A stretch of 64,000 bases of DNA from NCBI GenBank assembly GCA_905215345.1, contig CAJMPR010000004.1, positions 1 through 64,000 of the forward strand, given 5' to 3'. The DNA comes from an uncultured bacterium. Lineage in GTDB: Bacteria > Bacteroidota > Bacteroidia > Bacteroidales > Bacteroidaceae. The notes beneath the pieces are model-generated. The model was not told the DNA's origin. It saw nothing but the letters and a program-made list of their open reading frames with translations, and did not search any database. How positions within the stretch are numbered: the stretch's first letter is position 1; each line of letters begins with the position of its first letter. Shown here piece by piece: positions 36,017-43,187 of the stretch. The position numbers were made by a program, and so were the translations under genes.

Positions 36017-36172
36017 AGTTATGAGTTATAAGTTATGAGTTATTTACTTGTGGCTTGTAGCTGTAACGGTGAATTTATAAATTACGAGCTACAAGTGGCT
36101 GTGCTGTTACGCCGACAGATACTTGTAGCCCGTTTTTTTTGTAACTCATAACTTATAACTTGCAACTCATAT
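36017..36172. repeat. Intergenic palindromic repeat between hemD and rnpA
   Basis: Two nested pairs. Outer: GAGTTATAAGTTATGAGTTA (from 36022) is complementary to the run of ACTCATAACTTATAACTT ending near 36162. Inner: CTTGTAGC/GCTACAAG-type blocks (36050-36062, 36086-36094, 36118-36128). A T-run at 36131-36138 makes part of it a plausible hemD terminator. It runs up to the rnpA start, so an apparent upstream TTG start at 36160 for rnpA is repeat-derived. Confidence 0.65.
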
Positions 36173-36180
36173 CTCATAGA

Positions 36181-36597
36181 ATGGCAAATACCCTGTGTAA
36201 GTCCGAAAGACTGGACAAGAAGAAAGTGATAGAGAAGATGTTTACGGGTGGTTCACGCTCGTTTTCCGTCTTCCCGTTGCGTGTGGTGTATCTGCCGGTA
36301 AAAGAGCTGGATGCAGATGCTTCTATTCTTATCAGTGTTTCCAAACGACGATTCAAGCGGGCTGTTAAACGAAATCGTGTAAAACGGCAGATACGCGAAG
36401 CTTATCGTCTGAATAAGCATGAATTGCTGGGCGTCTTGGCAGAAAAACAATGCCGCCTGGCGGTTGCTTTTATTTATATTTCCGACCAATTAGTGGAATC
36501 TTCTGTAATAGAGGATCGGATGAGAACCGCTTTGGCACGTGTTGCCGAGAGTGTTGTAAAATCAGATGCCGAGATGGCGACTAAGTCTTTAGAGTAA
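36181..36597 (+). CDS. rnpA: Ribonuclease P protein component
   Basis: Basic 138-residue protein that assists the RNase P ribozyme in tRNA 5' maturation. The signature is ISVSKRRFKRAVKRNRVKRQ, with the RNR box and IREAYRLNK. I start at the ATG 36181 (MANTLCKSERL) rather than the TTG at 36160, which lies in repeat DNA. The stop overlaps the start of yidD (TAATG), the classic rnpA-yidD coupling. Confidence 0.95.
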   Translation: MANTLCKSERLDKKKVIEKMFTGGSRSFSVFPLRVVYLPVKELDADASILISVSKRRFKRAVKRNRVKRQIREAYRLNKHELLGVLAEKQCRLAVAFIYISDQLVESSVIEDRMRTALARVAESVVKSDAEMATKSLE

Positions 36598-36818
36598 TGA
36601 AAAGACTGTTCTTATATTTGCTACTGGTGCCTATCTATTTTTATCAAAGGTGTATTTCACCTATGATTTCCCCTTCATGTCGTTTTACTCCTACCTGCTC
36701 GCAATATGCAGTAGAAGCTATTAAAAAGCACGGACCTTTTAAAGGACTCTATCTCGCAATAAGACGTATTCTTCGTTGTCATCCTTGGGGAGGTTCCGGT
36801 TATGATCCGGTTCCATGA
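36597..36818 (+). CDS. yidD: Membrane protein insertion efficiency factor YidD
   Basis: 73 residues with the family hallmarks YQRCISPMISPSCRFTPTCS and HPWGGSGYDPVP and the conserved cysteines. It helps insertion of inner-membrane proteins, usually beside rnpA. The gene overlaps both neighbours by 1-4 bp. Confidence 0.95.
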   Translation: MKRLFLYLLLVPIYFYQRCISPMISPSCRFTPTCSQYAVEAIKKHGPFKGLYLAIRRILRCHPWGGSGYDPVP

Positions 36819-37453
36819 GTACTCTTCTCGATATACATGCGCATCATTTGCCCCAAATGCCTGGAGAGGCAATTGTGAACTGCTACCCCGATTCTTTTGT
36901 TCCGGAAGTGGGAGGCTGGTATTCAGTAGGTGTGCACCCATGGCATATTACGAACTCTATTGTTCGGGATGAGTCGAAAAATCTCCTTTTATTATTGGAA
37001 CATCCGCAGGTGCTTGCGGTTGGTGAAGCGGGTTTGGATAAAATGGCAGGTGCTTCCATGCCGGTACAGATAGAATATTTTGAATGGCAGGCACGCATGG
37101 CTATGGCGATAAATAAGCCTTTAATCATTCATCTGGTAAAGGCGTTTGAAGAATTACTGAAATTGAAACAAGCGATACACCCTGTCAATCCCTGGATAAT
37201 TCATGGCTTTCGTGGAAAAGCAATTTTAGCGGAAGAGTATCTCCGGCATGGGTTTTATCTTTCTTTCGGGGAAAAATATCAGGAAGAAGCGATTCGGGCT
37301 GTTCCTGCCCATCGGCTATTTCTGGAGACGGATGAAAGTACAGTTCCGATCATGGAGTTATATAACCGGGTAGCTGAAGTTCGTGGAATATCTTGTAACG
37401 AACTCAGGGAAACGGTATCGGAAAATATCGATAAAGTCTTTTTTAAACACTAA
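36815..37453 (+). CDS. TatD-family metal-dependent hydrolase
   Basis: 212-residue short TatD-type amidohydrolase-fold protein, putative DNase. Metal ligands are visible in DIHAHHLP, VGEAGLDKM, IIHLVKAFEELL, WIIHGFRGK and FLETDES. It is about 40-50 residues shorter than classical TatD, as is common for the Bacteroidetes form. It overlaps the yidD stop (ATGA) and ends the rnpA-yidD-tatD unit. Confidence 0.88.
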   Translation: MSTLLDIHAHHLPQMPGEAIVNCYPDSFVPEVGGWYSVGVHPWHITNSIVRDESKNLLLLLEHPQVLAVGEAGLDKMAGASMPVQIEYFEWQARMAMAINKPLIIHLVKAFEELLKLKQAIHPVNPWIIHGFRGKAILAEEYLRHGFYLSFGEKYQEEAIRAVPAHRLFLETDESTVPIMELYNRVAEVRGISCNELRETVSENIDKVFFKH

Positions 37454-37479
37454 GAGTTGTTTGTTAGAATAAAGAGTCG

Positions 37480-37487
37480 TATTTTTG
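37480..37487 (+). promoter_or_regulatory. -7 box for tyrS
   Basis: TATTTTTG fits TAnnTTTG, 45 bp before the ATG at 37533. An upstream TTTG (37460-37463) gives a spacer of 16 bp, shorter than ideal. Confidence 0.45.
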
Positions 37488-37532
37488 TCACGGACAAAGT
37501 AAAAATCAAATAATTAAATAGATAATCATTCG

Positions 37533-38825
37533 ATGAATTTTGTAGAAGAATTGAGATGGCGTGGCATGCTCCAAGACATTATGCCCGGTACAGAAGAACT
37601 CTTGGAAAAAGAACAGGTAACCGCATATATCGGCTTTGACCCTACAGCGGATTCATTGCACATCGGACACTTGTGCAGTGTGATGATTTTGCGTCACTTC
37701 CAGCGTTGCGGACATAAGCCGCTGGCACTTATCGGTGGTGCTACCGGTATGATTGGTGATCCTTCGGGTAAGTCGGCCGAGCGTAATCTGCTTACAGAAG
37801 AAATACTTCAGCGTAATATGGCAGGCATGAAAGCACAGCTTGCTAAGTTTTTGGACTTTGATTCCGATGCTCCTAACCGTGCCGAGTTGGTCAACAATTA
37901 TGATTGGATGAAGAACTTTACCTTTCTTGACTTCGCCCGTGAGGTAGGTAAGCATATTACCGTGAACTATATGATGGCTAAAGATTCTGTCAAGAAGCGT
38001 TTGAACGGGGAGGCTCGTGATGGCCTTTCTTTTACGGAATTTACATATCAATTATTACAGGGGTATGATTTCCTGCATTTGTACGAAACTCGTGGATGTA
38101 AACTTCAAATGGGTGGTTCCGATCAATGGGGTAACATTACTACCGGTTCCGAGCTGGTACGTCGTACCAATGGTGGTGAGGTGTTTGCGTTGACCAGTCC
38201 GCTGATAACGAAAGCTGACGGTGGTAAGTTCGGTAAGACTGAGTCAGGTAATATCTGGCTCGATCCACGTTATACTTCTCCATACAAGTTTTATCAGTTC
38301 TGGCTGAATGTGAGTGATGCCGATGCAGCCCGTTATATTAAGATATTCACCTCTTTGCCTAAAGAAGAAATCGAGGGTTTGATAGCCGAACATGAAGCAG
38401 CACCTCATTTACGTGTACTCCAGAAGCGTTTGGCTAAGGAAGTGACTATTATGGTTCATTCAGAAGAAGACTATAATGCTGCTGTTGACGCTTCCAATAT
38501 TCTTTTCGGAAATGCTACTTCAGATGCTTTAAAGAAGTTGGATGAAGACACCTTGTTGGCTGTATTCGAAGGGGTTCCTCAATTTGAGGTATCCAGAGAT
38601 GCACTGGTTGCAGGTGTAAAAGCAGTTGATTTGTTTGTTGATAATGCTGCCGTATTTGCCTCAAAAGGTGAAATGCGTAAATTGGTACAGGGCGGTGGCG
38701 TTTCATTGAATAAAGAGAAGTTGGAAGCTTTTGACCAGATGATTACAACGGCTGATTTACTGGATGATAAGTATCTGTTGGTACAACGCGGTAAGAAGAA
38801 TTACTATCTGATTATCGCTAAATAA
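37533..38825 (+). CDS. tyrS: Tyrosyl-tRNA synthetase
   Basis: Class I aminoacyl-tRNA synthetase of the bacterial TyrRS type, 430 residues. YIGFDPTADSLHIGHL contains the HIGH motif, the KMSKS loop is KFGKTESG, and QMGGSDQWGNITTG is the tyrosine-binding stretch. A C-terminal S4-like domain (GEMRKLVQGGGVSLNKEK) binds tRNA. It is followed by a terminator and then tRNA-Gln. Confidence 0.97.
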   Translation: MNFVEELRWRGMLQDIMPGTEELLEKEQVTAYIGFDPTADSLHIGHLCSVMILRHFQRCGHKPLALIGGATGMIGDPSGKSAERNLLTEEILQRNMAGMKAQLAKFLDFDSDAPNRAELVNNYDWMKNFTFLDFAREVGKHITVNYMMAKDSVKKRLNGEARDGLSFTEFTYQLLQGYDFLHLYETRGCKLQMGGSDQWGNITTGSELVRRTNGGEVFALTSPLITKADGGKFGKTESGNIWLDPRYTSPYKFYQFWLNVSDADAARYIKIFTSLPKEEIEGLIAEHEAAPHLRVLQKRLAKEVTIMVHSEEDYNAAVDASNILFGNATSDALKKLDEDTLLAVFEGVPQFEVSRDALVAGVKAVDLFVDNAAVFASKGEMRKLVQGGGVSLNKEKLEAFDQMITTADLLDDKYLLVQRGKKNYYLIIAK

Positions 38826-38845
38826 TGCAGGTATAGAAAAAATAA

Positions 38846-38871
38846 TCCCGAAATATTTGCATGTTTCGGGA
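38846..38871 (+). terminator. Hairpin after tyrS
   Basis: TCCCGAAA (38846-38853) with TTTCGGGA (38864-38871), a perfect 8-bp stem. The T-run is weak. It lies between tyrS and the tRNA promoter. Confidence 0.6.
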
Positions 38872-38879
38872 CATTCTTC

Positions 38880-38887
38880 TATCTTTG
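38880..38887 (+). promoter_or_regulatory. -7 box for tRNA-Gln
   Basis: TATCTTTG (TAnnTTTG), 31 bp before the mature tRNA 5' end. Confidence 0.55.
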
Positions 38888-38918
38888 CACCGCTTTTTAA
38901 CAGAAAGCACAATGTGTT

Positions 38919-38989
38919 TGTCCCATGGTGTAATGGTAGCACAACAGTTTTTGGTTCTGTTTGTCTAAGTTCGAATCTTGGTGGGACAA
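38919..38989 (+). tRNA. tRNA-Gln (anticodon TTG)
   Basis: 71-nt cloverleaf. Acceptor TGTCCCA pairs with TGGGACA (38982-38988) and the discriminator is A. The D-arm contains GGTGTAATGGTAGCAC, the anticodon stem ACAGT/TCTGT encloses loop TTTTGGT with anticodon TTG (38951-38953), and the T-arm is CTAAG-TTCGAAT-CTTGG. CCA is not encoded. It has its own promoter and terminator. Confidence 0.93.
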
Positions 38990-38991
38990 CT

Positions 38992-39030
38992 AAAAAAACT
39001 CCGATAGTCAATGATTATTGGAGTTTTTTT
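38992..39030 (+). terminator. Terminator after tRNA-Gln
   Basis: Arms 38992-39010 and 39012-39030 pair with about two mismatches (core AAACTCC/GGAGTTT) and end in TTTTTTT. Confidence 0.85.
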
Positions 39031-39206
39031 ATTCCTGCTTTTCTAATAGTCTTTTAGTCTTTGAAATTCGCAAAGTCCCCTTCTCATTCGAATGAATTTT
39101 TATCTTATGAGTCCGTTTTCGGTAAATCTTCGATTTTTTTTCTTTCTTTGTACAATATTGACAGATAATTGGGACAAAAAAGTGATGTAGTGCCGTTTTC
39201 TTTTGC

Positions 39207-39237
39207 TACATTTGCATCGTGTACGTAAACGACGTAC
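39207..39237 (+). promoter_or_regulatory. kduI promoter with adjacent GTACGT/ACGTAC palindrome
   Basis: TACATTTG (39207-39214) is a good -7 box. Just downstream lies the inverted repeat GTACGT-AAACG-ACGTAC (39221-39237), where a repressor could bind over the start site or a hairpin could form in the leader. The kduI ATG is at 39278. Confidence 0.45.
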
Positions 39238-39277
39238 TTCCTGATGATAAACTTTATAATTAAAATGTAATAAAATC

Positions 39278-40120
39278 ATGAAAACGAACTATGAAATTCG
39301 CTATGCTGCGCATCCTGAAGATGCAAAAAGCTACGATACAAAAAGAATCCGTCGTGATTTCCTTATAGAGAGGGTCTTTTCTCAGAATGAAGTAAATATG
39401 GTATATTCTATGTACGACCGTATGGTGGTAGGTGGTGCTATGCCGGTAGGTGAGACATTGAATCTTGAAGCTATCGCTCCCTTGAAAGCTCCTTACTTTT
39501 TGACTCGTCGTGAAATGGGTATATTTAATGTAGGCGGACCGGGTGTAGTAAAAGCCGGTGATGCTGTATTTGAATTGGATTATAAGGAAGCTCTTTATCT
39601 GGGTTCTGGTGATCGTGAAGTTACTTTTGAAAGTAAGGATGCTGCACATCCCGCTAAATTCTATTTTAATTCGGTGACCGCTCATCGTAACTATCCTGAT
39701 AAGAAAGTGACGAAGAAAGATGCTGTTGTTGCTGAAATGGGTTCTTTGGAAGGTTCCAATCATCGTAATATCAATAAGATGCTGGTTAATCAGGTATTGC
39801 CGACTTGCCAGTTGCAGATGGGGATGACGGAGCTGGCTCCTGGTAGTGTGTGGAATACAATGCCTGCCCATGTTCACAGCCGTCGTATGGAAGCTTATTT
39901 CTACTTTGAAATACCCGAAGATCATGCCGTATGTCATTTTATGGGTGAGGTAGATGAAACTCGTCACGTTTGGATGAAGGGCGACCAGGCTGTTCTTTCT
40001 CCCGAATGGTCAATCCACTCTGCTGCCGCTACTCACAATTATACTTTTATCTGGGGTATGGGTGGTGAAAACCTTGATTACGGTGATCAGGATTTCTCTT
40101 TGATTACCGATTTGAAATAA
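39278..40120 (+). CDS. kduI: 5-dehydro-4-deoxy-D-glucuronate isomerase
   Basis: Isomerises 5-keto-4-deoxyuronate, formed from unsaturated uronic acid, to 2,5-diketo-3-deoxygluconate. 280-residue cupin with MYDRMVVGGAMPVGETL, REMGIFNVGGPG, the zinc-binding segment PAHVHSRRMEAYFYFE and C-terminal HNYTFIWGMGGENLDYGDQD. It is followed by kduD after 94 bp. It supplies the cytoplasmic step after GH88/GH105 action in the PUL. Confidence 0.96.
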   Translation: MKTNYEIRYAAHPEDAKSYDTKRIRRDFLIERVFSQNEVNMVYSMYDRMVVGGAMPVGETLNLEAIAPLKAPYFLTRREMGIFNVGGPGVVKAGDAVFELDYKEALYLGSGDREVTFESKDAAHPAKFYFNSVTAHRNYPDKKVTKKDAVVAEMGSLEGSNHRNINKMLVNQVLPTCQLQMGMTELAPGSVWNTMPAHVHSRRMEAYFYFEIPEDHAVCHFMGEVDETRHVWMKGDQAVLSPEWSIHSAAATHNYTFIWGMGGENLDYGDQDFSLITDLK

Positions 40121-40214
40121 AGCGCTAAGCGAAAAGCATCGGCTGTCCGTATTTTACTGAAGTATTTAATTAAAAATAGATAACTACATTTTCAACCTAA
40201 AATAAAATAACATC

Positions 40215-41018
40215 ATGAATCAGTATTTGAATTTTTCATTGGAAGGTAAAGTAGCCCTTGTTACAGGTGCTTCTTATGGTATCGGTTTCGCAATTGCATC
40301 TGCTTTTGCAAAACAAGGCGCTAAAATCTGCTTTAATGATATCAACCAAGAGTTAGTAGACAAGGGTTTGGCTGCTTATAAAGCAGAGGGTATCGAAGCA
40401 CACGGCTATGTATGCGACGTAACTGACGAACCTGCAGTTCAAGCTATGGTAGCAGCTATTGCGAAAGAAGTAGGCTCTGTAGATATCCTTGTTAACAATG
40501 CCGGTATCATCCGTCGTGTTCCTATGCACGAGATGGAAGCTGCTGACTTCCGTAAAGTTATCGATATCGACTTGAACGCTCCGTTCATTGTATCTAAGGC
40601 TGTTCTTCCTGCTATGATGGAGAAACGTCACGGTAAAATCATCAACATCTGTTCTATGATGTCTGAACTGGGTCGTGAGACTGTATCTGCATATGCTGCT
40701 GCTAAGGGTGGCCTGAAGATGCTGACTCGTAACATCTGCTCTGAATATGGTGAATACAACATTCAGTGTAATGGTATCGGCCCGGGTTATATCGCTACTC
40801 CGCAGACTGCTCCGTTGCGTGAAAAGCAAGCTGATGGCAGCCGTCATCCGTTCGATACATTTATCTGCGCTAAGACTCCGGCAGGTCGTTGGTTAGATCC
40901 GGAAGAACTGACAGGTCCTGCTGTATTCCTGGCATCTGAAGCTTCTAATGCAGTGAATGGACATGTGCTTTACGTTGACGGTGGTATCTTGGCTTATATC
41001 GGAAAACAACCTAAGTAA
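40215..41018 (+). CDS. kduD: 2-deoxy-D-gluconate 3-dehydrogenase / gluconate 5-dehydrogenase-type SDR (KduD)
   Basis: Short-chain dehydrogenase expected to reduce 2,5-diketo-3-deoxygluconate to KDG with NAD(P)H. 267 residues: TGASYGIGFAIASAFAKQGA nucleotide-binding motif, NNAGIIRR, catalytic Ser in ICSMMSELG, YAAAK (Tyr/Lys) and GPGYIATPQT. Pairing with kduI supports the KduD role over other gluconate dehydrogenases. It is followed by a terminator. Confidence 0.93.
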   Translation: MNQYLNFSLEGKVALVTGASYGIGFAIASAFAKQGAKICFNDINQELVDKGLAAYKAEGIEAHGYVCDVTDEPAVQAMVAAIAKEVGSVDILVNNAGIIRRVPMHEMEAADFRKVIDIDLNAPFIVSKAVLPAMMEKRHGKIINICSMMSELGRETVSAYAAAKGGLKMLTRNICSEYGEYNIQCNGIGPGYIATPQTAPLREKQADGSRHPFDTFICAKTPAGRWLDPEELTGPAVFLASEASNAVNGHVLYVDGGILAYIGKQPK

Positions 41019-41034
41019 AAAGTGATAAAGTAGT

Positions 41035-41082
41035 AAGGCGGTAAGTGATAGAGTGATATTACTTTACCGCCTTATCTTTTTT
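41035..41082 (+). terminator. Terminator after kduD
   Basis: AAGGCGGTAA (41035-41044) pairs perfectly with TTACCGCCTT (41064-41073), followed by ATCTTTTTT. Wider GTGATAAAG/CTTTATCAC arms (from 41020 and to 41104) extend the palindrome. Confidence 0.8.
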
Positions 41083-41133
41083 ACCACCTCAATCACTTTA
41101 TCACGTTACCACATTATTACTCCTTTTATTATT

Positions 41134-42366
41134 ATGAAAAAACTTCTTTTATTATGTATGACGGCTTTGTTTTGCTTTGCATGTGGCGAAAGTAAAACCG
41201 TAACCGTTACGGTATCCAATCCGTTGAACATGGAGCGCTCTAACGAAATGGTAGAGGTTTCTATGGAAGCAATTACAAACCGTTTGGGTTTGGCAGATAC
41301 AGCACAGATTATTGTGTTGGATGTAGATGGACAACAAGTTCCTTATCAGATTACTTATGATGAAAAAGTAATTTTTCCGGTAAAGGTAGCCGCAAATGCT
41401 ACTGCTACTTATACTATTCAGGCAGGTACTCCCGAAGCTTTTGATACAAAGTCATGTGGTAAATACTATCCCGAACGTTTGGACGACGTTGCCTGGGAGA
41501 ATGATTTAGTTGCTTTCCGTGCTTATGGTCCTGCTTTGCAGGCAAAGGGGGAACGTGGATACGGTTATGACTTGTTTACGAAGTATAATACTACTGAACC
41601 GATTCTGGAGTCTATGTATGCTAAAGAATTGAATAAAGAGACTCTCGCGAAGATTGCCGAACTAAAGAAGACTGATCCGAAAGCTGCTGCTGAATTAAGT
41701 CGTGAACGCTCTTATCATATTGATCATGGTTATGGTATGGACTGTTATGCTGTTGGTCCTACGCTGGGTGCCGGTGTAGCTGCATTGATGGTGAATGATA
41801 CTATTGTCTATCCGTGGTGTTACAAGAATCAGGAAATACTGGATAACGGTCCATTACGGTTTACTGTAAAATTGGAATTTACTCCTCTGACTGTGAAAGG
41901 TGATTCTACAATTATAGAAACGCGTTTGATTACATTAGATGCCGGTTCACATTTGAATAGAACAGCCATTTCATATAGTAATCTGAATGAGACATTGCCG
42001 ATTGCTACAGGTATTGTATTGCATGAGCCGGATGGCGCTGTTGTTGCAAATGCTGCTGAAGGTTATATTACTTATGTAGATCCGACTAACGGTACTGATA
42101 ATGGCAAAATCTTTATGGGTGCTGCTGTTCCTACTGTAGTAAAAGATGCAAAGACGGTTCTTTTCTCTGAACAGGAAAAGAAACAACGTAATAATGCCGA
42201 CGGTCATGTACTCATTATCAGTGATTATGAGCCAGGTTCGGAATATGTATACTATTGGGGATTTGCCTGGGATAAAGCAGATATTAAGACTGCAGATGCC
42301 TGGAACCAATATATGGCAGGTTTCGCGCAAAAGGTACGTAATCCGTTGTCAGTGGTAATAAATTGA
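41134..42366 (+). CDS. DUF4861-family lipoprotein
   Basis: 410 residues. I take the ATG at 41134, which gives a clean lipoprotein signal (MKKLLLLCMTALFCFAC) rather than an upstream ATG in repeat DNA. The DUF4861 body contains NPLNMERSNEMVEV, YGPALQAKGERGYGYDLF, YHIDHGYGMDCYAVGPTLG and YYWGFAWDKADI. Proteins of this family occur beside uronic-acid degradation genes in Bacteroides; the GYGMDCY and YWGFAWDKA segments suggest a carbohydrate-binding or catalytic site, but no activity is known to me. It follows kduI-kduD. Confidence 0.85.
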   Translation: MKKLLLLCMTALFCFACGESKTVTVTVSNPLNMERSNEMVEVSMEAITNRLGLADTAQIIVLDVDGQQVPYQITYDEKVIFPVKVAANATATYTIQAGTPEAFDTKSCGKYYPERLDDVAWENDLVAFRAYGPALQAKGERGYGYDLFTKYNTTEPILESMYAKELNKETLAKIAELKKTDPKAAAELSRERSYHIDHGYGMDCYAVGPTLGAGVAALMVNDTIVYPWCYKNQEILDNGPLRFTVKLEFTPLTVKGDSTIIETRLITLDAGSHLNRTAISYSNLNETLPIATGIVLHEPDGAVVANAAEGYITYVDPTNGTDNGKIFMGAAVPTVVKDAKTVLFSEQEKKQRNNADGHVLIISDYEPGSEYVYYWGFAWDKADIKTADAWNQYMAGFAQKVRNPLSVVIN

Positions 42367-42370
42367 GGAT

Positions 42371-42450
42371 TGAGAATTATAAGTTAAAGGCTGCGCATTC
42401 AAGGTGTAAAAATACGCCTGCATTGTGCAGCCTTTAATTTATAATTCTTA
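42371..42450. terminator. Long bidirectional hairpin between DUF4861 (+) and deacetylase (-)
   Basis: Arms of about 37 nt (42371-42407, 42414-42450) with a 6-nt loop and about eight mismatches. The core AAAGGCTGC/GCAGCCTTT is perfect. It lies between convergent genes. The arm length suggests origin from a palindromic repeat. Confidence 0.75.
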
Positions 42451-42463
42451 ATTTATCAAGCCC

Positions 42464-43078
42464 CTACAGAAGCTTAAACTCATATCCTTCCTCCTTTAAG
42501 AACTCTATACTCCGTGGTAACGCATATTGCAGGTTACCGTTATTCCAGGATTTTAGAGAGTCGTGAAATGTGATGATGGAACCATTACGTGCATATCTCA
42601 TTACATTGGCGAGTACTTGCGGACCACGAAGCTTCTTACTATAATCACGGGTTACCAAATCCCACATTATTATTTTATAGCGTCGTTTTAATATCATATA
42701 TTGCGTCCAACCCATGTGACCGTGTGGTGGACGGAATAAATCCGTTTTCATCACTTCATTTGCCTTTTCTGCATTGGCAATATAATCTTTGAAATTGTAC
42801 TCAAATCCCCTGAGGTGATTGAATGTATGGTTACCGATACGATGCCCCTGCTCTATAACCATCTGGAATTCTTCAGGATGCTTGCGTACATTATCACCAA
42901 CCATAAAGAAGGTGGCCTTTATGTTCTGTTTGTTGAGCAGATCGAGTACCCATGGAGTTACCTCAGGGATGGGGCCGTCATCGAAAGTCAGATAAACCGC
43001 TTTCTCCGATGGGTCCATTCGCCAAACGGCGCTAGGGTATAATTTACGAACAAACTCAGGAGGCTGTTCTATGAACAC
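42464..43078 (-). CDS. Polysaccharide deacetylase (NodB homology domain)
   Basis: 204 residues, one carbohydrate esterase 4 domain: LTFDDGPIPEVTPWVLD (catalytic and metal Asp), HRIGNHTFNHLRG (metal His pair), FRPPHGHMGW and IIMWDLVTRDY. No signal peptide or membrane segment is evident, so a cytoplasmic or exported-without-signal protein acting on N-acetyl sugars. Same strand as the DUF2723 gene but separated by a 100-bp palindromic repeat. Confidence 0.92.
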   Translation of the reverse strand: MFIEQPPEFVRKLYPSAVWRMDPSEKAVYLTFDDGPIPEVTPWVLDLLNKQNIKATFFMVGDNVRKHPEEFQMVIEQGHRIGNHTFNHLRGFEYNFKDYIANAEKANEVMKTDLFRPPHGHMGWTQYMILKRRYKIIMWDLVTRDYSKKLRGPQVLANVMRYARNGSIITFHDSLKSWNNGNLQYALPRSIEFLKEEGYEFKLL

Positions 43079-43079
43079 G

Positions 43080-43187
43080 GTTATTAGTTATTAGTGGTTA
43101 GTTATTAGTTATTAGTTATTAGTGATTTGCTTATAATCAGCATAAAGAAATACAAGCAAATCACTAATCACCAATCACTAATCACTG
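43080..43187. repeat. ATTAGTGATTAGTG-type intergenic palindrome
   Basis: A run of TTATTAGT units (43080-43121) is complementary to the ATCACTAATCACCAATCACT run (43151-43187), with GATTTGCTT/AAGCAAATC extending the stem. The same family recurs at 48062-48172, and inside the MnmD-like gene at 49373-49446. It runs up to or into the 3' end of the DUF2723 gene. Confidence 0.7.

Noticed and set aside
36160..36180. TTG start for rnpA 21 bp upstream
   Set aside because: These codons lie in repeat DNA; the ATG at 36181 gives the normal RnpA N-terminus.
41053..41133. Upstream start for the DUF4861 gene
   Set aside because: The extension is encoded by the kduD terminator palindrome and would place 27 residues before the lipoprotein signal.
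43080..43187. CRISPR array, considered because of the repeated TTATTAGT units
   Set aside because: Units are short and contiguous with no spacers, and the segment is a palindrome.
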